Below, piece after piece: positions 50,710 through 59,895 of a stretch of DNA of 64,000 nt. How positions within the stretch are numbered: the first letter of the stretch is position 1; every line of letters starts with the position of its first letter. The translations under genes and the position numbers were made by a program. The notes beneath the pieces are model-generated. The model saw only the letters and a program-made list of their open reading frames with translations. It searched no databases and had not been told where the DNA came from. Origin of the DNA: Streptomyces cinerochromogenes (GTDB taxonomy: Bacteria; Actinomycetota; Actinomycetes; Streptomycetales; Streptomycetaceae); the NCBI RefSeq assembly GCF_014648635.1, contig NZ_BMRM01000016.1:62001-126000 (forward strand), written 5' to 3'.

Positions 50710-51848
50710 CAGCGGCGCCCCTTCGGCAGGCCGAGCAGCCGCTCGGCGACGATGTCCCGCTGGATCTCGTTCGTGCCCGCGTAGATGGGTCCGGCCAGGG
50801 AGAAGACGTACCCCTCCGCCCAGGCGCCGTCGGCGCGTTCGCCCTCCGCGCCCAGCAGGTCGAGGGCCGTCTCGTGCAGCGCGAGGTCCAGCTCGGACCA
50901 GAACACCTTGTTCATGCTGGACTCCGGGCCGAGCCGGGCGCCGTCCAGGACCCGGGAGGCGGCGGCGTACGTGAACAGCTGGTAGGCGCGGGCCGCGATC
51001 AGGGCGTCGGCCACCCGGTCCCGGGCGTGCCCGGGCGACCCCTGGGCCCGCCACAGGTGCCGCAGCCGGGCGGCGGAGGCGAGGAAGCGGCCCGGGGAGC
51101 GCAGGGTGAGCCCGCGCTCGTCGGCCGTCGTGGACATCGCGATCCGCCAGCCCTGGCCCGGCTCGCCGATCACGTCCTCGTCCGGGACGAACACGTCGTC
51201 CAGGAACAGCTCCGCGAAGGCCGGCCTGCCGTCGAGCCGCCCGATCGGGCGGACGGTGACACCGGGGGCCCGCAGGTCGAACATCAGGTAGGTGAGTCCC
51301 TGGTGCGGCCTCTCGGTCTCCGGGTCGCTGCGGAACAGGCCGAAGGCCCGGTCGGCGAAAGCGGCGCGCGACGACCAGGTCTTGTGACCGCGCAGCCGCC
51401 AGCCGCCGTCCGTGCGCACCGCCCGGGAGCCGAGCGCGGCGAGGTCCGAGCCCGCCTCCGGCTCGGACCAGGCCTGCGCCCAGACCACCTCGCCGGTGGC
51501 CATCGGCGGCAGCACGCGCGCGCGTTGCTCCTCCGTGCCGTAGGCGAAGAGCGTCGGCGCGAGCAGGCCGATGCCGTTCTGGCCGACCCGGCCCGGCGCG
51601 CCCGCCGCCCAGTACTCCTCCTCGAACACCAGCCAGCGCAGCAGGCCGGCGTCCCGCCCGCCGTACCGCTCCGGCCACGACACCACCGACCAGCGGTCCG
51701 CGGCCAGTTCGGCCTCCCACGCGCGGTGCGCCGCGAAGCCCTCCTCCGTCTCCAGGGACGGCAGCGGCGTGCGCGGGACGTGCGCGTCGAGCCAGGCCCG
51801 GGCCTGGCCGCGGAACTCCTCGTCGGCCGGGGAGTGGGTCAGATCCAC
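50709..51848 (-). CDS. Acyl-CoA dehydrogenase (FadE30/IpdE1-like)
   Basis: 379 aa from GTG 51848 (VDLTHSPADEEFRGQARAW). Full acyl-CoA dehydrogenase with WSVVSWPERYGGRDAGLLRWLVFEEEYWAAGAP, the FAD-contacting AQAWSEPEAGSDLAALGSRAVRTDGGWRLRGHKTWSS and C-terminal GPIYAGTNEIQRDIVAERLLGLPKGRR; the catalytic Glu of straight-chain ACADs is not obvious at the usual C-terminal place. Context and sequence style place it with FadE30/IpdE1 of the mycobacterial KstR2 regulon, acting on the HIP-CoA side chain or ring. Starts 20 bases from a predicted operator at 51868-51887. Confidence 0.85.
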   Translation of the reverse strand: MDLTHSPADEEFRGQARAWLDAHVPRTPLPSLETEEGFAAHRAWEAELAADRWSVVSWPERYGGRDAGLLRWLVFEEEYWAAGAPGRVGQNGIGLLAPTLFAYGTEEQRARVLPPMATGEVVWAQAWSEPEAGSDLAALGSRAVRTDGGWRLRGHKTWSSRAAFADRAFGLFRSDPETERPHQGLTYLMFDLRAPGVTVRPIGRLDGRPAFAELFLDDVFVPDEDVIGEPGQGWRIAMSTTADERGLTLRSPGRFLASAARLRHLWRAQGSPGHARDRVADALIAARAYQLFTYAAASRVLDGARLGPESSMNKVFWSELDLALHETALDLLGAEGERADGAWAEGYVFSLAGPIYAGTNEIQRDIVAERLLGLPKGRR

Positions 51849-51867
51849 GGTGACGTCACCGCCCTTC

Positions 51868-51887
51868 CCTAACAAGTGTTTGGTAGG
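51868..51887. promoter_or_regulatory. Predicted KstR2-like operator, site 1
   Basis: CCTAACAAGTGTTTGGTAGG, a degenerate palindrome (CCTA...TAGG outer arms). Its complement shares ACCAAACAYTTGTTAGG with the site at 57966-57985. It lies in the 52-bp space between two divergent genes of the steroid-type cluster. The centre CAARnnYTTG is like that of the mycobacterial KstR2 motif AAGCAAGnnCTTGCTT. Confidence 0.75.
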
Positions 51888-51900
51888 TTAGCGTGGTCCT

Positions 51901-52686
51901 ATGACAGGCGTCGAGAGCCCGGTCCACGTCCCCGGGCACGGACTGCTGCGCGGCCGCACCGCCGTCGTCACCGCGGCGGCCGGTACCGGCATCGGCGGAG
52001 CCACCGCCCGCCGGTTCCTGGAGGAGGGCGCACGCGTGCTGATCAGCGACGCCCACCCGCGCCGGCTGAAGGAACACGAGGCCGGACTGGGCCGGGAGTT
52101 CCCCGGCGCGGTCGCCGCGGTGCCGTGCGACGTCACCGACGAGGACCAGGTGCGCGCCCTGTTCGAGGCGGCCGTGGCCGCGCACGGACGGCTGGACGTC
52201 GTCGTCAACAACGCCGGCCTCGGCGGCACGGCGGACCTGGTCGACATGACCGACGAGCAGTGGTCCCGGGTACTGGACGTCACCCTGAACGGCACCTTCC
52301 GCTGCACCCGGGCCGCCCTGCGCGCCATGCGCCGGACCGGCGGCGGGGTGATCGTCAACAACGCCTCCGTCGCCGGCTGGCGCGCCCAGGCCGGGCAGGC
52401 CCACTACGCCGCGGCCAAGGCCGGCGTGATGGCACTGACCCGGTGCGCGGCGATCGAGGCCGCCGCCTACGGCGTCCGCGTCAACGCCGTCGCCCCCAGC
52501 CTCGCCATGCACCCGCACCTGGAGAAGGTCACCTCCGCCGAACTGCTCGCCGAACTGACGCAACGGGAGGCCTACGGCCGGTACGCGGAGCCCTGGGAGG
52601 TGGCCAACGTCATCGTCTTCCTCGCCTCCGGCTACTCCTCCTACATGACCGGCGAGGTCGTCGCCGTCAGCAGCCAGCACCCCTGA
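51901..52686 (+). CDS. ipdF: Short-chain dehydrogenase, IpdF-like
   Basis: 261 aa from ATG 51901. Rossmann SDR with VVTAAAGTGIGGATARRFLEEGARVLISD, VVNNAGLGG and the catalytic Tyr-Lys in HYAAAKAG; the serine is in NNASVAGWRA. The AAAGTGIG dinucleotide loop and the gene order match Rv3559c/IpdF, which oxidises the 5-hydroxyl of the steroid CD-ring remnant (5-OH-HIP-CoA derivative). Divergent from the dehydrogenase pair across a predicted operator, and followed by the regulator gene. Confidence 0.82.
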   Translation: MTGVESPVHVPGHGLLRGRTAVVTAAAGTGIGGATARRFLEEGARVLISDAHPRRLKEHEAGLGREFPGAVAAVPCDVTDEDQVRALFEAAVAAHGRLDVVVNNAGLGGTADLVDMTDEQWSRVLDVTLNGTFRCTRAALRAMRRTGGGVIVNNASVAGWRAQAGQAHYAAAKAGVMALTRCAAIEAAAYGVRVNAVAPSLAMHPHLEKVTSAELLAELTQREAYGRYAEPWEVANVIVFLASGYSSYMTGEVVAVSSQHP

Positions 52687-52712
52687 GCAGCAGGGCAGAC
52701 CACAATGGGTGC

Positions 52713-53324
52713 GTGCCGACCAAGAAAAAGCCCCAGGTGACCGCGGCAGCAGCCCGGCGCGGAGAACTCCTGAGCACCGCCGCCGAGGTCTTCGCCGAGC
52801 ACGGCTACAACGCCACCACCGTCCGCAGGATCGCCGACCACGCTGGCATGCTCGCGGGCAGCCTCTACTACCACTTCGACTCCAAGGAGTCGATGCTGGA
52901 GGAGATCCTCCGGACCTTCCTCGACGAGCTGTGGGACGGCTACGACACGGTCCTCGCCTCCGGACTCGGGCCCCGCGAAACGCTTCAGGCGCTGGTCACC
53001 GAGTCCTTCCGGGAGATCGACCGGCACCGCGCGGCCGTCGCGATCTACCAGAAGGAGAGCAAGCAGCTCGTCACCCAGGACCGCTTCGCCTTCCTCGCCG
53101 AGTCCCAGCGCCGGTTCGAGAAGGCGTGGCTCAGCACGTTGGAACGCGGTGTCGCCGAGCAGGTCTTCCGCGCCGACCTGGACGTCCGGCTCACCTACCG
53201 GTTCGTCCGCGACACCGTGTGGGTCGCCGCCTCCTGGTACCGGCCCGGCGGCAAGCACAGCCCCGAGGAGATCGCCCGCCAGTACCTGTCGATGGTGCTG
53301 GACGGGATCGCCGTACGCGAATAG
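52713..53324 (+). CDS. kstR2: TetR-family regulator, KstR2-like
   Basis: 203 aa from GTG 52713; CACAAT at 52701-52706 fits a leaderless start. The TetR HTH is clear: RGELLSTAAEVFAEHGYNATTVRRIADHAGMLAGSLYYHFDSKESMLEEIL. The C-terminal ligand domain (YQKESKQLVTQDRFAFLAESQRRFEKAW) is as in KstR2, the HIP-CoA-responsive repressor of CD-ring degradation genes. Located between ipdF-like and fadA6-like genes, the same place as kstR2 (Rv3557c) in mycobacteria. Two near-identical palindromes in the cluster are its likely operators. Confidence 0.83.
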   Translation: MPTKKKPQVTAAAARRGELLSTAAEVFAEHGYNATTVRRIADHAGMLAGSLYYHFDSKESMLEEILRTFLDELWDGYDTVLASGLGPRETLQALVTESFREIDRHRAAVAIYQKESKQLVTQDRFAFLAESQRRFEKAWLSTLERGVAEQVFRADLDVRLTYRFVRDTVWVAASWYRPGGKHSPEEIARQYLSMVLDGIAVRE

Positions 53325-53348
53325 CCCTTTCCACGCGAGGGAGTTGCC

Positions 53349-54506
<1,158 letters not shown>

Positions 54507-54545
54507 CCGGGCATCGGGAGCGCGTGACCGGGTACCGGGCGACGC

Positions 54546-55604
54546 TCACCGGGCCGCCCCGAGTCCCGACAGCCCGGTCAGCACCTCCTCCGCCTCGCCC
54601 ATGATCCGTTCCACCAGCTCCGCGCACGAGGGCAGGTCGTCGATCACTCCGGCGACCTGCCCGGCCGCCATCACCCCCAGGTCCGTACGCCCGTCCACCA
54701 TCGCCGACCTCAGCAGCATCGGCGTGTTCGCGGCGAGCAGCACCTGACTCCAGGACAGCTGCTTGCCGTGCCGGAGGGCGAGACCGTCGCGGACCAGCTG
54801 CCGCCAGGTGAGCCCGGACAGCCGCCGGAAGCCCGCCGCCCGCCGCACTGCGTGCCCGAAGGTCCGTATCCGCCCCGACCGCTCCAGCGCCGCCACCAGG
54901 TCGGTGCGCAGCATCCGGTGCGGCAGGCCGTCCACCGCCCGGGTCACCGTGACGTCCCGGACCGTCGCCGCCAGATACCGGGCCTTCACCGCGTCCGGCA
55001 CCGTCGAGTCGGAGGTGAGCAGGAACCGCGTGCCCATCGCCACCCCGGCCGCCCCGTACGCCAGCGCCGCCACCAGGCCCCGCCCGTCGCGGAAACCGCC
55101 CGCCGCCACCACCGGTATCCGCACCGCGTCCACCACCTGAGGCAGCAGCACGCTCGTCGCCACCTCGCCGGTGTGGCCGCCGCCCTCCCCGCCCTGCACC
55201 AGCACCGCGTCCGCGCCCCAGGCCGCCACCTTCTCGGCGTGCCGCCGCGCCCCGACGGACGGGATCACCACCACCCCGGCCGCCTTCAGTTCGGCGATCA
55301 GCTCGGCGGACGGGGCCAGCGCGAAGGAGGCCACCCGCACTCCCTCCTCCAGCAGGATCCGCACCCGGTCCGGTGCGTCGCCCGCGTCGGCCCGGAGGTT
55401 CACCCCGAACGGCGCGTCCGTACGGGACCGCACCTCCCGTATCGCGTCGCGCAGCCGGTCCGGCGTCATCGTCGCGGAGGCCAGGATGCCGAGGGCGCCG
55501 GCGTTCGCCGCCGCCGAGACCAGGCGCGGCCCGGCCACCCAGCCCATCCCGGTCTGCACGATCGGATGGCGGACCCCGACCAGCCGGGTGAGCGCGGTCT
55601 CCAT
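54546..55604 (-). CDS. ipdC: Nitronate monooxygenase-family protein, IpdC-like
   Basis: 352 aa from ATG 55604, overlapping ipdB by 1 codon (ATGA type). 2-nitropropane dioxygenase/nitronate monooxygenase barrel: HPIVQTGMGWVAGPRLVSAAANAGALGILAS, FGVNLRADA, DAVLVQGGEGGGHTGEV with the FMN-contacting Gly/His run, and IPVVAAGGFRDGRGLVAALAYGAAGVAMGTRFLLTSDS. In the KstR2 regulon IpdC (Rv3553) introduces a double bond into the CD-ring CoA ester. Same position relative to ipdAB as in mycobacteria. Confidence 0.85.
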   Translation of the reverse strand: METALTRLVGVRHPIVQTGMGWVAGPRLVSAAANAGALGILASATMTPDRLRDAIREVRSRTDAPFGVNLRADAGDAPDRVRILLEEGVRVASFALAPSAELIAELKAAGVVVIPSVGARRHAEKVAAWGADAVLVQGGEGGGHTGEVATSVLLPQVVDAVRIPVVAAGGFRDGRGLVAALAYGAAGVAMGTRFLLTSDSTVPDAVKARYLAATVRDVTVTRAVDGLPHRMLRTDLVAALERSGRIRTFGHAVRRAAGFRRLSGLTWRQLVRDGLALRHGKQLSWSQVLLAANTPMLLRSAMVDGRTDLGVMAAGQVAGVIDDLPSCAELVERIMGEAEEVLTGLSGLGAAR

Positions 55605-56344
55605 CAGCCCCCCTCCCGGTCCGGCACCTCGCGGGTGCGCGCCCCCCGCGGGTCCAGCACCTCACGGATCAACCGCAGCTCCCCCGCCTCCGGCTCCCGG
55701 GTGCACGGCACCTCGTCCGGCCCGGCCAGCGGGAACCCCGTCGCCTCCCGCACCTCCTCCACAGTCACCCCCGGATGCACCGAGACCAGCCGCATGGTGT
55801 GGCCGGGCGTGGCGAAGTCCAGCACGGCGAGGTCGGTGACGACCCGCTCGACGTGGTGGTAACGTGCCGCGCCGCCCAGCTCCGCCGCCCGGTCGTACCC
55901 CACCCCGCACACCATGTCCACCCGCTCCACGAACACCCGCCGCGAGTGCCTGGGGACCCAGTAACTCGTCGGGTTGTTCAGCGTGTTGAGCGGGGCCCCG
56001 CGCACCCCGAGCAGCTGTCTGCGGGGGCGCGCCCAGTCGCCGACGCAGGAGATGTTCTGGTTGCCGTACCGGTCCAGCTGGCTCGCGCCCATCATCACGT
56101 GCCTCCGGCCGCCCGCCACCAGCTCCAGGTGCTGCCGGTAGGGCAGCCAGCCCTCCGGGGTGCCGTCCGGACGCACCAGGAGGGCCTCGCCGTCCGTCAG
56201 CAGCAGGTCCGGCGCGAAGGTGAGCCGGGCCAGCCGCGCGCCCAGCGACGGGATCAGGCCCATCGGGCTCGCCAGTACCTCCCCGGCGCCCCGCCAGGCC
56301 TCGGCGCAGGCGATCACGCAGTACTCGGCGCGGGTGGCCCTCAT
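55604..56344 (-). CDS. ipdB: CoA-transferase-like subunit beta, IpdB
   Basis: 246 aa from ATG 56344. Class I CoA-transferase beta fold: EYCVIACAEAWRGAGEVLASPMGLIPSLGARLARLTFAPDLLLTDGEALL, HVMMGASQLDRYGNQNIS and the C-terminal VTDLAVLDFATPGHTMRLVSVHPGVTVEEV. In mycobacteria IpdA-IpdB does not transfer CoA but hydrolytically opens the last ring of the steroid remnant (COCHEA-CoA). ATGA overlaps with ipdA and ipdC show tight coupling. Confidence 0.88.
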   Translation of the reverse strand: MRATRAEYCVIACAEAWRGAGEVLASPMGLIPSLGARLARLTFAPDLLLTDGEALLVRPDGTPEGWLPYRQHLELVAGGRRHVMMGASQLDRYGNQNISCVGDWARPRRQLLGVRGAPLNTLNNPTSYWVPRHSRRVFVERVDMVCGVGYDRAAELGGAARYHHVERVVTDLAVLDFATPGHTMRLVSVHPGVTVEEVREATGFPLAGPDEVPCTREPEAGELRLIREVLDPRGARTREVPDREGG

Positions 56345-57192
56345 CGCTCCTGCTCCTTCCGCCACTCCCGGACCGCCGTCCGGTAGGCGGTCTCGTCGGC
56401 GCCGAGGAAGCGTGCGGCGAACTCGGGCCAGGGCGTGGTCGCGTACCGCCGCTGGAACTCCTCGTCCCGGCCGTACTCCGGTGCGCAGGAGGTGAAGTGC
56501 GCGCCGTGGGGCGCCTCCACCACCCCGGTCACCGCGAGCCGTTTCAGCAGCAGCGTCTGCGGGGCGGCCTCCTTGGTCAGCTCCGCCGTCTCCACGATCC
56601 GTTCGCAGGAGACGTAGGCCGCGTCCGCCGCCTCGCAGAACAGGTCGTCGAAGTACGGGTCCGGGCCCAGGTACTGGCCGTTGCCCAGCCGGTCGGCGCG
56701 GTTGACGTGCACCAGGGCCGCGTCCAGCCGCAGCGCGGGCATGGCCACGAGCGTCTCCCCGTCCGCGTACGGCGAGGTCACCGTCCTCAGCCGCGGGTCG
56801 GCCCGCAGGACGTCCGAGCCGATCCCCGCCCGCACCGGCAGGAAGGGCAGGCGCTGCGCCGCCGCGCGCAGCCCGCACTGGAACATCCCCTCGTCCACCT
56901 CCGTCAGCTCGAAGCCGCCGCCCTCGCGCGCCGCCCGGTAGTGCGGCTCCAGGGGGATGGAGTCGAGGGTGACGAACGCGGTGACCAGCCTGCGGATCCG
57001 GCCGGCGGCGGCCAGCATGCCGACGTCCGGGCCGCCGTAGGAGACGACCGTCAGATCGCCGATGCCGGACCGCAGCAGCGCCCGGACCAGCGCCATCGGC
57101 TTGCGGCGCGAGCCCCAGCCGCCGATGCCGAGGGTCATCCCGCTCGCCAGCCGGGACACCGCCTCCTCGGCGGTCATCGTCTTGTCGGTCAT
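56341..57192 (-). CDS. ipdA: CoA-transferase-like subunit alpha, IpdA
   Basis: 283 aa from ATG 57192. The segment SGMTLGIGGWGSRRKPMALVRALLRSGIGDLTVVSYGGPDVGML, then DEGMFQCGLRAAAQRLPFLPVRAGIGSDV, VTSPYADGETLVAMPALRLDAALVHVN and VVEAPHGAHFTSCAPEYGRDEEFQRRYA, follow IpdA (Rv3551) almost stretch by stretch. Partner of IpdB in opening the final ring. Encoded 3' of echA20 with only a few bases between them, all on the minus strand. Confidence 0.9.
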   Translation of the reverse strand: MTDKTMTAEEAVSRLASGMTLGIGGWGSRRKPMALVRALLRSGIGDLTVVSYGGPDVGMLAAAGRIRRLVTAFVTLDSIPLEPHYRAAREGGGFELTEVDEGMFQCGLRAAAQRLPFLPVRAGIGSDVLRADPRLRTVTSPYADGETLVAMPALRLDAALVHVNRADRLGNGQYLGPDPYFDDLFCEAADAAYVSCERIVETAELTKEAAPQTLLLKRLAVTGVVEAPHGAHFTSCAPEYGRDEEFQRRYATTPWPEFAARFLGADETAYRTAVREWRKEQER

Positions 57193-57945
57193 CTACACCC
57201 CCTCCGTCCCGGACCCGCCGAACGTGTCGCGGACCCGGCCGGCCAGTCCGCTCAGGTTCGCTTCGAAGGTGAAGCCCTGCTCGAAGCGGTAGCTGCGGCG
57301 CACGTCGACCGGATCGATGCCGTTGAGGGCGGACTTGGCCATGCGCAGCAGCCGTCCGTCCTTGGCGGCGATCTGCCGGGCCAGGTCCAGCGCCGCCCCC
57401 GGCAGCTCCGCGCGCGGCACCACCGCCCACACCGAGCCGTGCCCGTGCAGCTCGGCGGCGCTCGCCGTGCGCCCGGTGTAGTACAGCGCGCGCATCAGGT
57501 GCTGCGGGACCAGCCGGGCCAGATGGGTCGCCGCGCCCAGGGCGCCCCGGTCCAGCTCGGGCAGCCCGAAGGTCGCGTCCTCGCTCGCCACCACCGCGTC
57601 CGCGTTGCCCGCCAGTCCGATCCCGCCGCCCAGGCAGAAGCCGTGCACCGCGGCGACCACCGGGGTCTCGCACTCGTAGACCGCCGCGAAGGCCTCCGCG
57701 CAGCCCTGGTTGGCACCGATCAGGGCCTCGTGCCCGGCCGCCTGTATCTCCTTGATGTCCACGCCCGCGTTGAACCCCCGGCCCTCGGCGGCCAGGACCA
57801 CGCACCGGATCCCGGGGTCCCGTCCGGCCGCGCGCACGGCCTCGGCCAGCGCGAACCAGCCGCGCACCGGCAGCGCGTTGACCGGCGGATAGTCGACGGT
57901 GACCACGGAAATCCCCTTTTCCGGGGACGAACGGGAGACACCCAT
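57193..57945 (-). CDS. echA20: Enoyl-CoA hydratase family protein, EchA20-like
   Basis: 250 aa from ATG 57945. A longer frame from 57975 exists but would run through the predicted operator, so 57945 is preferred. Crotonase fold with oxyanion-hole segments GRGFNAGVDIKEIQAAGHEAL and HGFCLGGGIGLAGNADAVVASEDATFGLPELDRGALGAATHLARLVP. EchA20 (Rv3550) cleaves ring D of the steroid remnant by a hydrolytic retro-Claisen-type reaction. First gene of the echA20-ipdA-ipdB-ipdC transcript, starting 20 bases from operator site 2. Confidence 0.87.
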   Translation of the reverse strand: MGVSRSSPEKGISVVTVDYPPVNALPVRGWFALAEAVRAAGRDPGIRCVVLAAEGRGFNAGVDIKEIQAAGHEALIGANQGCAEAFAAVYECETPVVAAVHGFCLGGGIGLAGNADAVVASEDATFGLPELDRGALGAATHLARLVPQHLMRALYYTGRTASAAELHGHGSVWAVVPRAELPGAALDLARQIAAKDGRLLRMAKSALNGIDPVDVRRSYRFEQGFTFEANLSGLAGRVRDTFGGSGTEGV

Positions 57946-57965
57946 GGGCGCATCAGCTACCTTTC

Positions 57966-57985
57966 CACCAAACATTTGTTAGGTG
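57966..57985. promoter_or_regulatory. Predicted KstR2-like operator, site 2
   Basis: CACCAAACATTTGTTAGGTG, with 8 of 10 paired half-site positions. Shares a 17-base core with site 1 (51868-51887) with one change. It lies between divergent echA20 and the SDR at 58032, so one dimer could control both directions. Confidence 0.78.
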
Positions 57986-58031
57986 ACGAGGCTTCGAAGC
58001 TAGCAGCCGGCGCGGACAAGCGGGAGGCCCT

Positions 58032-58943
58032 GTGGATAACCGCCCTGTGGACAACGGACCGACGGACAACGGACCGACGGATGACGGACCGACGGGCAGC
58101 GGCGCGGTGGACAACGGCGCTACGGGCAGGGGCGCTGGGGGCAACGGCGCCACGGGCCGGGGTGCCGTGGGCAACGGTGCTGTCGGCGACGGCCCTGCGG
58201 GTACCTCGCCGCGCGGCAGCACCGTCGTCGTCACCGGCGGCACCAGGGGAGTGGGCGCCGGGATCGCCCGGGCCTTCGCCGAGGCGGGCGCACGCGTCCT
58301 GACCTGCGCCCGCCGCCCTCCCGAACGGCCCGTGCCCGGCGTCGAGTTCACCCCCCTCGACCTGCGCGATCCGCCCGCCGTCCGGGCCTTCTTCGCGGGA
58401 CTGCCCCGGCTGGACGTGCTCGTCAACAACGCCGGCGGCACCCCGTACCGGCGCCTCACCGACGCCGACGCCGAACGGCACGCCAAAGTCGTCGAACTGA
58501 ACCTGATCACCCCGCTGACCGCGTCCCTCGCCGCCTACGACCACCTCCGGCGCAGCCGGGGCTCGATCGTGATGGTCGGCAGCGTCAGCGGGGCCCGCCC
58601 CTCACCCGGCTCGGCCGCCTACGGCGCGGCCAAGGCCGGGCTCGCCCACCTGGCCGCCTCCATGGCGGTGGAGTGGGCGCCGGAGGTCCGCGTCAACACC
58701 CTCGTCGTCGGCATGGTCCACACGGATCTGGCCCACCTCCACTACGGCGGCCCCGACGGCGTCGCCGCCGTCGCCCGCACCGTCCCGCTGGGCCGGCTGG
58801 CCCTCCCGGCCGACGTCGGCGCCGCCGCCGTCTTCCTCGCCTCCGACGCCGCCGCCTACATCAGCGGGGCGAGCCTGCACGTGCACGGCGGCGGGGAACG
58901 GCCCGCCTTCCTCGATGCCGCGACCGCCGACAAGGAGAGCTGA
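58032..58943 (+). CDS. Short-chain dehydrogenase (Rv3549c-like) with a pentapeptide-repeat N-terminus
   Basis: 303 aa from GTG 58032, with GGGAGG 5 bases upstream. Residues 2-60 are a low-complexity run of the type DNGPT / GNGAT, coded by eleven 15-bp tandem units; the SDR domain begins at ~61 (STVVVTGGTRGVGAGIARAFAEAGARVLTCARR) with VLVNNAGGTP, catalytic Ser in VGSVSGARPS and Tyr-Lys in AYGAAKAG. The domain and position match Rv3549c of the KstR2 regulon. The N-terminal extension is not part of the SDR fold and may be an expanded tandem array. Confidence 0.8.
   Translation: MDNRPVDNGPTDNGPTDDGPTGSGAVDNGATGRGAGGNGATGRGAVGNGAVGDGPAGTSPRGSTVVVTGGTRGVGAGIARAFAEAGARVLTCARRPPERPVPGVEFTPLDLRDPPAVRAFFAGLPRLDVLVNNAGGTPYRRLTDADAERHAKVVELNLITPLTASLAAYDHLRRSRGSIVMVGSVSGARPSPGSAAYGAAKAGLAHLAASMAVEWAPEVRVNTLVVGMVHTDLAHLHYGGPDGVAAVARTVPLGRLALPADVGAAAVFLASDAAAYISGASLHVHGGGERPAFLDAATADKES
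58035..58199. repeat. 15-bp tandem repeat array, eleven in-frame units
   Basis: Units of 15 bases, the clearest being GACAACGGACCGACG at 58050-58064 and 58065-58079, becoming degenerate downstream (GGCAACGGCGCCACG and similar). Each unit codes for five residues, so changes in copy number keep the frame open. Confidence 0.85.
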
Positions 58944-58944
58944 G

Positions 58945-59850
58945 ATGAGCGGAATCTGCGCGGGCCGGGTCGTCGTCGTCACCGGCGCCGGCCGGGGACT
59001 GGGCCGGGCCCACGCCCTCGCCTTCGCGGCCGAGGGCGCCCGGGTCGTCGTCAACGACCTCGGCGTGGGGCTGGACGGGGCGCCGGACGCGGACAGTCCG
59101 GCGGCGGCCGTCGTGGCGGAGATCCGGGCGGCGGGCGGCGAGGCGTCCGCGCACGGTGGGGACATCGCCACCAGCGCGGGGGCGGCGGACCTGATCCGCA
59201 CCGCCGTGGAGACCTACGGCCGGCTCGACACCCTCGTCAGCAACGCCGGGTTCCTCCGCGACCGCATGCTGGTCAACCTCGGTGAGGACGACTGGGACGC
59301 CGTGGTCCGGGTGCATCTCAAGGGCCACTTCCTGCCGTTGAAGCACGCCGCCGCGCACTGGCGGGCCGAGGCCAGGGCCGGGCGTACCCCGAAGGCCCGG
59401 GTCGTCCACACCAGCAGCGGAGCGGGCCTGCTGGGCTCGGTCGGGCAGGCCAACTACAGCGCGGCGAAGGCCGGGATCATCGGCCTCACCCTGGTCGCGG
59501 CGGCCGAACTGGCCCGGTACGGCGTCCAGGTCAACGCCGTCGCGCCGGCCGCCCGGACCCGCATGACGGAACGTACCTTCGCCGCGACCATGGCGGCACC
59601 GGCCGCCGGTTTCGACGCCATGGCGCCCGAGAACGTCTCCCCGCTCGTGGTCTGGCTCGGCTCGGCCGGCAGCGCCGGGGTGACCGGGCGGGTGTTCGAG
59701 GCGGAGGGCGGCCGGATCACCGTCATGGAGGGCTGGCGCCCCGGCCCCACCCTGGACAAGGGGGCCCGCTGGACCCCGGCCGAGGCGGGCGAGGCAGCCC
59801 GGGGACTGCTGGCGGAGGCGGAGCCGCCGGGGCGGGTGTACGGGGTGTAG
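58945..59850 (+). CDS. Short-chain dehydrogenase, Rv3548c/HSD17B4-like
   Basis: 301 aa from ATG 58945, one base after the preceding stop. SDR of the multifunctional beta-oxidation type: GRVVVVTGAGRGLGRAHALAFAAEGARVVVNDLGVGLDGAPD, LVSNAGFLRDRMLVNLGEDDWDAVVRVHLKGHF, catalytic region HTSSGAGLLGSVGQANYSAAKAGIIGLT. The VNDLGVGLDG element and the gene order match Rv3548c. It probably oxidises a 3-hydroxyacyl-CoA during breakdown of the steroid remnant. Last gene of its transcript. Confidence 0.83.
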   Translation: MSGICAGRVVVVTGAGRGLGRAHALAFAAEGARVVVNDLGVGLDGAPDADSPAAAVVAEIRAAGGEASAHGGDIATSAGAADLIRTAVETYGRLDTLVSNAGFLRDRMLVNLGEDDWDAVVRVHLKGHFLPLKHAAAHWRAEARAGRTPKARVVHTSSGAGLLGSVGQANYSAAKAGIIGLTLVAAAELARYGVQVNAVAPAARTRMTERTFAATMAAPAAGFDAMAPENVSPLVVWLGSAGSAGVTGRVFEAEGGRITVMEGWRPGPTLDKGARWTPAEAGEAARGLLAEAEPPGRVYGV

Positions 59851-59882
59851 GCCCGGCGGTCCTCCGGCGAGGTGAGCCGGGC
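59851..59882. terminator. Hairpin between convergent genes
   Basis: 7-bp inverted repeat GCCCGGC / GCCGGGC with an 18-nt loop, directly after the SDR stop and before the convergent metallopeptidase-like gene. Confidence 0.4.
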
Positions 59883-59895
59883 GGCGGCAGCGGCG

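Noticed and set aside
51849..51875. Upstream start (TTG near 51875) for the FadE30-like dehydrogenase
   Set aside because: It would place the coding sequence inside the predicted operator and adds a non-conserved MLGKGGDVT-type tail.
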